From Gammaproteobacteria bacterium (GTDB lineage Bacteria > Pseudomonadota > Gammaproteobacteria > Burkholderiales > Burkholderiaceae_C), in assembly GCA_018903185.1 (NCBI GenBank), contig JAHIQV010000396.1, positions 1-9,868 of the forward strand: DNA of 9,868 nucleotides. The letters are read 5' to 3'. Under the pieces are notes generated by a model. It saw only the letters and a list, made by a program, of their open reading frames with translations, was not told where the DNA came from and did no database searches. Both the position numbers and the translations under genes were made by a program. Within the stretch, counting starts at the first letter, position 1. Every line of letters starts with the position of its first letter. Positions 5,899 to 9,868 of this stretch are shown here, piece after piece.

Positions 5899-5931
5899 TT
5901 CCAGAAACAGAAACCTCTGAGACATCTGGAA
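5899..5931. repeat. 33-bp nested dyad upstream of the Spy-like gene
   Basis: TTCCAGA (5899-5905) pairs with TCTGGAA (5925-5931), and inside it CAGA (5908-5911) pairs with TCTG (5916-5919). It ends 30 bp before the start codon at 5962. It could be a regulator binding site or a leader hairpin. No convincing -35/-10 pair or CpxR-type double GTAAA box could be assigned nearby. Confidence 0.4.
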
Positions 5932-5961
5932 AGCTTTTCATCAACCGTTCAGGAGTGATTC

Positions 5962-6627
5962 ATGAAACTGTTCAGCCAACGCACCCTCATCGCCGCTGCC
6001 CTCGCCACCGCCTTCGTCGGCGTTTCTGCCACCGCCATTGCCCAAGGCATGGGTCCAGGCGCCCTGTCGCAAGACATGCGGGCACAACACATGGCCCAGC
6101 GTGTTCAGGCCGGCACCGAAGCCGGTCCGGGCTCGGCAGAGATGTCGAAGAAGCAGGCCTGGCGCATGGAACGCATGCAAAAACGCATGGCCGAGCGCCA
6201 GGCCCAACTCAAGGAAACCCTGAAAATCACACCGGCTCAGGAAGCCGCGTGGAACGCCTTCGTGGCCCGCACCGCACCCGAACCGCGCATGGCCCGCAGC
6301 CAGAGCCGGGAAGACTGGGCGAAGCTGACCACGCCGCAGCGTCTCGACAAGATGCAGGCCCTGAAAGCCGAGCGCAACGCCCGGATGGACAAGCGCATCG
6401 ACGCCACCAAGAGCTTCTACGCCGCACTCACGCCCGAACAGCAGAAGGTGTTTGACACCCAGCGCCACGGCGGCTTCCAGCGCGCCGGCATGAAGGGTGA
6501 ACGCGGCATGCACGGCGAGCGCGGCATGATGGGCAAACACGGTCATGGCGGCCATGGTGGTCACCACCGCATGGGCGGCATGGGTGGCGGTGCCGGCTGC
6601 GATGCCCCGGCGCAGCCCCGCAGCTGA
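5962..6627 (+). CDS. Secreted Spy/CpxP-like (LTxxQ) protein with Met/His-rich tail (221 aa)
   Basis: Predicted periplasmic protein. A signal peptide is visible: MKLFSQR, a hydrophobic run to about 25 and a likely cleavage after ATAIA (27). The mature part is helical and highly charged and has two LTxxQ-like motifs, KITPAQ (88-93) and LTPEQQ (156-161), typical of Spy/CpxP periplasmic stress chaperones and their metal-linked relatives. Residues about 177-207 form a Gly-rich tail with six Met and six His (for example KHGHGGHGGHH), a plausible copper-binding segment; a single Cys lies at 213. The start is fixed by AGGAG (5951-5955) six nt upstream. The gene lies 194 bp after cueR and ends in a strong terminator, so it may have its own promoter. 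A role in periplasmic copper handling is inferred from the tail and neighbours. Confidence 0.85.
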   Translation: MKLFSQRTLIAAALATAFVGVSATAIAQGMGPGALSQDMRAQHMAQRVQAGTEAGPGSAEMSKKQAWRMERMQKRMAERQAQLKETLKITPAQEAAWNAFVARTAPEPRMARSQSREDWAKLTTPQRLDKMQALKAERNARMDKRIDATKSFYAALTPEQQKVFDTQRHGGFQRAGMKGERGMHGERGMMGKHGHGGHGGHHRMGGMGGGAGCDAPAQPRS

Positions 6628-6647
6628 GCCTGACTCGCACACTTTCC

Positions 6648-6672
6648 AAAGCCCCGCCTGTCGGGGCTTTTT
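6648..6672 (+). terminator. Rho-independent terminator after the Spy-like gene
   Basis: AAAGCCCCG (6648-6656), a 5-nt loop and CGGGGCTTT (6662-6670) form a perfect stem that runs into five T residues (6668-6672), 20 nt past the stop codon. The A-rich left side makes it potentially bidirectional. Confidence 0.92.
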
Positions 6673-6675
6673 CAT

Positions 6676-6719
6676 GGGCTTGACCTGAGTCAAGCCCCGC
6701 CAGCCAGCCACCCGATAAG
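6676..6719 (+). promoter_or_regulatory. FNR/Anr-type box and -10 of the UbiM-like gene
   Basis: A perfect 22-bp dyad, GGGCTTGAC-CTGA-GTCAAGCCC (6676-6697), contains TTGAC-N4-GTCAA, matching the FNR/Anr pattern. A -10-like GATAAG (6714-6719, 4 of 6) gives a start at about 6726-6728, some 40-41.5 bp from the dyad centre (class II spacing). The start codon is at 6730, so the leader would be only about 2-4 nt. Confidence 0.62.
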
Positions 6720-6729
6720 CTGCCCCGCC

Positions 6730-7944
6730 ATGGACTTCGACCTCATCATCATCGGCGCCGGCCCCGCCGGCCTGAGCCTGGCCCGGGCGCTGCGCGGCAG
6801 CGGACTGCACATCGGCCTGATCGAACAGCAGACCCGGGAGTCGTTGCAAAACCCCGCTTTCGACGGCCGCGAAATCGCCCTCACCCAGCACAGCGCCGAA
6901 CGGCTGCGCCAGCTCGGCATCTGGCCCCTGCTGGGCGACGCCAACATCGCTCCGCTGCGCGATGCGCTCGTGCTCGACGGCGGCGCCGGCCCCGGCCAGC
7001 AGCGCATGCTCATCAGCCACCAGCTCAGCCACAAAACCGAGCTCGGCTTCCTCGTCGCCAACCACCATATCCGCCGCGCCGTCTTCGAAGCCGCCATGGC
7101 GCCTGACGACGCCAGCGGCACCGCCCCCAGCCTGGTTTGCGGCGAACAGGTGAGCCAGATCCACACCGACGCCAGCGGCGCCCACCTCACGCTCGCCAGC
7201 GGCCAGCGCCTGAGCGCCCAGCTCGTGGTGGCCGCCGACAGCCGCCATTCCAGCACCCGCCGCGCCATGGGCATCCCGGCCGACATGCACGACTACGGGC
7301 GCACCATGCTGGTCTGCAACATGACGCACGAGCAGCCGCACTTTGAAACCGCCTGGGAGTGGTTCGACCACGGCCAGACGCTCGCCCTGCTGCCCATGAA
7401 CCCCTGTCCGCAGACCGGCCTGCCGCGCTCCTCGATCGTGCTCACCCTGCCCAGCCAGGAATTGCAGCCCCTGATGGACCTGCCGGAAGACGCGTTCAAC
7501 GCCGCCATGGCGCAACGCTTCGGCCACCAGCTCGGCACCATGCGGCTCAGCAGCACACGCCACGCCTACCCATTGGTGGGCGTGTGGTCGCGCCGCCTGG
7601 TGGCGCAGCGCTTCGCCGTGGTGGGCGATGCCGCCGTGGGCATGCACCCGGTCACAGCCCACGGCTTCAACCTTGGCCTGCGCAGCATCGACACGCTGTC
7701 CCAAGCGCTGATCCAGGCGCATCAAAAGGGGCAGGACATCGCCTCGCCCGTCCTGCTGCAGCGCTACCAGCGCACCCATCAGGGCGCCAGCCGCGGCCTC
7801 TACATGGCCACCCACGCCCTGGCCACGCTCTACACCCGCGAAGAGACGCCGGCCCGCCTGCTGCGCCAGGCCATGGTGGGCCTGGGTGAACGTTTCACGC
7901 CCTTCAAGCGCGCGGTGGCGGCGTCCCTGACGGGACTTCATTGA
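6730..7944 (+). CDS. ubiM: UbiH/COQ6-family FAD monooxygenase, probably UbiM ubiquinone hydroxylase (404 aa)
   Basis: Flavin-dependent aromatic hydroxylase that uses O2 and NAD(P)H, probably adding a ring hydroxyl during ubiquinone biosynthesis at the inner membrane face. Seen: the FAD dinucleotide fold IIIGAGPAG (6-14), DGREIAL (45-51) typical of Ubi hydroxylases, VVAADSRHSSTRR (166-178) at the DG-motif position, and GDAAVGMHPVTAHGFNLGL (299-317), the second FAD/ribityl motif with the family's HPVTAHGFN. Length is normal. The overall style, such as the ADMHDYGRTMLVC and TAWEWF segments, recalls UbiM rather than UbiH or UbiF, but this subfamily call is from memory. The start is certain because the FAD motif begins at once. 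No Shine-Dalgarno is present and the predicted transcription start nearly coincides with the ATG. It stands alone between a terminator and a 342-bp gap. Confidence 0.85.
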   Translation: MDFDLIIIGAGPAGLSLARALRGSGLHIGLIEQQTRESLQNPAFDGREIALTQHSAERLRQLGIWPLLGDANIAPLRDALVLDGGAGPGQQRMLISHQLSHKTELGFLVANHHIRRAVFEAAMAPDDASGTAPSLVCGEQVSQIHTDASGAHLTLASGQRLSAQLVVAADSRHSSTRRAMGIPADMHDYGRTMLVCNMTHEQPHFETAWEWFDHGQTLALLPMNPCPQTGLPRSSIVLTLPSQELQPLMDLPEDAFNAAMAQRFGHQLGTMRLSSTRHAYPLVGVWSRRLVAQRFAVVGDAAVGMHPVTAHGFNLGLRSIDTLSQALIQAHQKGQDIASPVLLQRYQRTHQGASRGLYMATHALATLYTREETPARLLRQAMVGLGERFTPFKRAVAASLTGLH

Positions 7945-8054
7945 GGGTCCCCCCGCGCCGCTTCACGTGCCTTGCAGGCCGCAGCTTCGTCAGAGCCGAA
8001 GCTTCTTCGGGCTGTCCGAGCCTGCGCAGGCAGGCTTGGAGCAGCAGCCCTCAG

Positions 8055-8086
8055 CCCCCCAAGGGGCAACGCGAGTGGCCCGGCAC
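8055..8086 (+). repeat. Possible divergent copy D of the palindromic repeat
   Basis: CCCCCCAAGGGG is followed, after a 9-nt CAACGCGA-type spacer, by TGGCCCGGCA. This is the same order of a C-run/G-run hairpin and a GGCCCGGC core as in copies A-C, but the spacing is shorter and there are no matching long arms. It may be a related subfamily rather than the same element. Confidence 0.4.
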
Positions 8087-8212
8087 AGCCGGTTCCACCG
8101 CATCCTGGGTGGCAGGCACGCGCTCCGGTCGCGCCGCGTTCTGCGTCTGAGGTGTTCGCTCCGGCAAGGTCTTGTTGCGGTGCGTCAAGATGCTTGTCAG
8201 CATTCGGGTCTA

Positions 8213-8230
8213 GATTGATGCATGTCAATC
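8213..8230 (+). promoter_or_regulatory. FNR/Anr-type box upstream of the deacetylase gene
   Basis: TTGAT-GCAT-GTCAA (8215-8228) matches TTGAY-N4-RTCAA fully, inside GATTGA-N6-TCAATC arms. The centre lies 65 bp before the start codon at 8287. A -10 at class II distance is not convincing (the region around 8251-8260 reads CGGCCGATCA), so activation through this site is less certain than for the hemerythrin gene. Confidence 0.5.
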
Positions 8231-8286
8231 CGCACGGGCGCGCAGAAGCCCGGCCGATCACCACCGCCCGAGGAGACCCCAAAACC

Positions 8287-9213
8287 ATGCTGTCCGCCTA
8301 CATCACCCACGCCGACTGCGCCCGCCACGACATGGGCGAGCACCATCCGGAATGCCCCGAGCGCCTGGGCGCCATCAACGACCACCTGCTGGTCAAGGGT
8401 CTGCTGGACTACATGATCCCGTACGACGCCCCGCTCGCCACCGAAGAACAGCTCGGCCGCGCGCACGCCTCGCTCTACGTGCGCGAAATCTTCGAAGCCT
8501 CACCCAAGGATGGCCTGCACGCGGTGGACCCGGACACCAACATGTGTCCCCACACCCTCAGCGCCGCGCTGCGCGCCGCGGGCGCAGCCGTGCAGGCGAC
8601 CGACCTGGTGCTGGCGGGCAGCACCACCACCGCCTTCTGCAGCGTGCGCCCGCCCGGTCACCACGCCGAGCGTTCAGCCGCCATGGGCTTCTGCTTCTTC
8701 AACAACATCGCCGTGGGCATGCGCCACGCGCTCGACGTGCACGGTCTGGAGCGCGTGGCCCTGATCGACTTCGACGTGCACCACGGCAACGGCAGCGAAG
8801 ACATCTTCCGCGGCGACGAGCGCGTGTTGATGTGCTCCATCTTCGAAAAGGGCCTCTACCCCTTCAACGGCGAAAACGCCGTCGGCCCGAACATGGTCAA
8901 CGTGGGCCTGCCCAGCCGCAGCGGCAGCGACGCCTTCCGTGCCGCCGTCACCGACCACTGGCTGCCCGCACTCGACGCCTTTGCACCGCAACTCATCTAC
9001 ATCTCGGCCGGCTTCGACGCCCACCGCGAAGACGACATGGGCAACCTCGGCCTCGTGGAGGCCGACTACGCCTGGGTCACCCAACAGCTCGTGAAGATGG
9101 CCGAAAAGCACTGCCAGGGCCGCATCGTTTCCTGCCTGGAGGGCGGCTACGTTTTGAGCCCCCTCGCCCGCAGCGTCGCGGCCCATGTGCGCGTGCTGAT
9201 CGGCGCCGACTGA
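8287..9213 (+). CDS. Class II histone deacetylase / acetoin-utilisation-like amidohydrolase (308 aa)
   Basis: Zinc-dependent deacetylase of the arginase/deacetylase superfamily; bacterial members act on acetylated lysines, polyamines or related amides, and the substrate here is unknown. Family motifs are complete: HPECPERL (20-27), the RPPGHHAE active-site His pair (H125, H126), DFDVHHGNG with zinc ligands D163 and H165 (161-169), SAGFDAHRED with third zinc ligand D244, and LEGGY with catalytic Tyr288. No signal peptide. The frame is open to 7972, but ATG 8287 is preferred: GAGGAG (8270-8275) precedes it and the family normally begins at this point. An FNR-type box lies upstream. The next gene, a CoA-ligase/acetyltransferase-like protein, starts 38 bp downstream, suggesting an operon that pairs acylation and deacylation. 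Confidence 0.93.
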   Translation: MLSAYITHADCARHDMGEHHPECPERLGAINDHLLVKGLLDYMIPYDAPLATEEQLGRAHASLYVREIFEASPKDGLHAVDPDTNMCPHTLSAALRAAGAAVQATDLVLAGSTTTAFCSVRPPGHHAERSAAMGFCFFNNIAVGMRHALDVHGLERVALIDFDVHHGNGSEDIFRGDERVLMCSIFEKGLYPFNGENAVGPNMVNVGLPSRSGSDAFRAAVTDHWLPALDAFAPQLIYISAGFDAHREDDMGNLGLVEADYAWVTQQLVKMAEKHCQGRIVSCLEGGYVLSPLARSVAAHVRVLIGAD

Positions 9214-9251
9214 ACACGAACAATCCCAATTTTCAGCAACCTGAGTCCCTC

Positions 9252-9868
9252 ATGGACAAACATTACCTCACCCCGCTTTTCCTGCCCGAAACCATCGCCG
9301 TCTTTGCCGGCAGAACCGACGACCCTGACGGCCAGATACCGCAAGCCCGGGCGCTGGTCAACGCGCTGACCGCCCAGCGCTTTACCGGCAACCTGGTGTT
9401 CCTCGACATCCACACCACCGGCACCCTGGCCGACCTGGCCCAGACCCGGGCCGATCTGGCCATCATCGCCCTGCCACCGACCGAAGCCCTTGCGGCGCTC
9501 GAAGTCGCTGGTCGCATCAAGTGCAAGGCCGCGCTGGTGGTCGGCAGCGGCACCTCGGCGGACATGGCCGGCGACATGCACCGCGTCGCACGCCGCCACG
9601 GCATGCACCTGCTCGGCCCCAACAGCCTGGGCTTCCAGCGTCCGCGTGCCGGCCTCAACGCCAGCGTGGTCGGTCCGCTCGCGGCCGTCGGTCCGCTCGC
9701 GCTGGTTTCGCAATCGGGTGCGCTCACCGCGTCCATCCTGGATTGGGCGAGCCAGAACGCCGTGGGCTTTTCCACCGTGGTTTCGCTCGGACCCAACACC
9801 TCGGTCGACATCGCCCAGGTGCTCGATTTCCTCGCTTCCGATGCCCAGACCCACAGCATCGTCGTCTA
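9252..9868 (+). CDS. Acyl-CoA synthetase (ADP-forming)/Pat-like protein, N-terminal 205 residues (3' end off the window)
   Basis: The frame is open from ATG 9252 to the right edge. The visible part corresponds to the CoA-binding and first succinyl-CoA-ligase-like domains of ADP-forming acetyl-CoA synthetases and of the Pat/YfiQ protein acetyltransferases that carry a GNAT domain at the C-terminus. Key motifs are LGPNSLGF (about 125-132), LVSQSGALTASILDWA (about 151-166) and FSTVVSLGPN. The usual N-terminal glycine-rich IGAS motif is replaced by AVFAGRTDDPDG, so CoA binding there may be altered. Whether a GNAT domain is present cannot be seen. No strong Shine-Dalgarno (CTGAG only). It follows the deacetylase by 38 bp. 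If it is Pat-like, the pair would form a writer-eraser set for lysine acetylation. Confidence 0.82.
   Translation, partial: MDKHYLTPLFLPETIAVFAGRTDDPDGQIPQARALVNALTAQRFTGNLVFLDIHTTGTLADLAQTRADLAIIALPPTEALAALEVAGRIKCKAALVVGSGTSADMAGDMHRVARRHGMHLLGPNSLGFQRPRAGLNASVVGPLAAVGPLALVSQSGALTASILDWASQNAVGFSTVVSLGPNTSVDIAQVLDFLASDAQTHSIVV
9669..9701 (+). repeat. 15-bp tandem direct repeat inside the CoA-ligase-like gene
   Basis: GTCGGTCCGCTCGCG occurs at 9669-9683 and 9687-9701, an 18-bp period encoding VGPLAA then VGPLAL just before the LVSQSGA motif. It keeps frame and looks like slippage duplication. Confidence 0.6.

Larger units (their letters stand above)
7945..8286. other. 342-bp intergenic region with hairpins and repeat-like block
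   Basis: No convincing gene. The deacetylase frame is open upstream to 7972, but the codons there read like non-coding repeat. Seen in order: an imperfect hairpin AGCCGAA/TTCGGGCT near 7994-8012; AGCCTG-CGCAGG-CAGGCT (8019-8036), whose inner CCTGCGCAGG is itself palindromic; CCCCCCAAGGGG (8055-8066) followed by GTGGCCCGGCAC, which resembles a shortened form of the repeats at 2764, 3165 and 5720; and an FNR-type box at 8215-8228. No clear terminator follows the UbiM-like gene. Confidence 0.6.

Noticed and set aside
5941..7941. Long minus-strand open frame (666 codons) opposite the Spy-like and UbiM-like genes
   Set aside because: It crosses two well-supported genes and a strong terminator, and its Gly/Ala/His-rich translation has no recognisable domain.
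7972..8286. N-terminal extension of the deacetylase from an upstream ATG
   Set aside because: The extra 105 residues come from palindromic intergenic DNA and an FNR box. A good ribosome site precedes ATG 8287, where the family domain begins.
1..9868. CRISPR array, tRNA, rRNA, transposase or integrase genes
   Set aside because: No regularly spaced direct repeats, no recognisable RNA gene and no mobile-element coding sequence were seen on either strand.

Overview
The window is GC-rich, densely coded DNA that looks like a betaproteobacterial chromosome, most likely Comamonadaceae (Hydrogenophaga/Acidovorax-like). The basis is gene content, protein style and a GC-rich palindromic repeat of a kind I associate with that family; the genus is a guess. 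No phage, IS element, CRISPR array, tRNA or rRNA is visible.

Left part, minus strand (1-2400): the N-terminal 270 residues of a YbfB/YjiJ-type MFS transporter run off the left edge. Next comes a 190-residue protein, and then a hemerythrin-like di-iron protein. The 190-residue protein aligns with the hemerythrin along most of its length but has lost nearly all the iron ligands, so the two look like a tandem duplication in which one copy decayed or took a new role. A textbook FNR/Anr-type box with class II spacing lies upstream of the hemerythrin gene, and a one-mismatch version lies upstream of the paralogue.

Centre (2394-6672): a copper-homeostasis cluster. copA (P1B-type Cu+ ATPase) is transcribed leftward. 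A 126-bp intergenic region with two MerR/CueR-type 19-bp-spacer promoters separates it from rightward copZ-cueR. A secreted Spy/CpxP-like protein with a Met/His-rich tail follows and ends in a strong intrinsic terminator. A palindromic repeat occurs three times here: twice inside the copA reading frame (once in each orientation, both in frame) and once across the 3' end of cueR, where it supplies the last codons and the stop.

Right part, plus strand (6676-9868): a perfect FNR/Anr-type box sits just upstream of a UbiH-family flavin monooxygenase, probably UbiM of ubiquinone biosynthesis. A 342-bp intergenic region carries a further repeat-like block and another FNR-type box. It is followed by a class II histone-deacetylase-like hydrolase and the start of an acyl-CoA synthetase (ADP-forming)/Pat-like protein cut by the right edge.

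Two themes stand out. Copper handling is organised around CueR: efflux, chaperone and a periplasmic Met/His-rich protein. Around it lie four FNR/Anr-like sites next to di-iron or O2-dependent functions, which suggests this neighbourhood is tuned to oxygen or nitric oxide. Two genes (copA and the UbiM-like gene) have promoter elements so close to the start codon that leaderless mRNAs are predicted.
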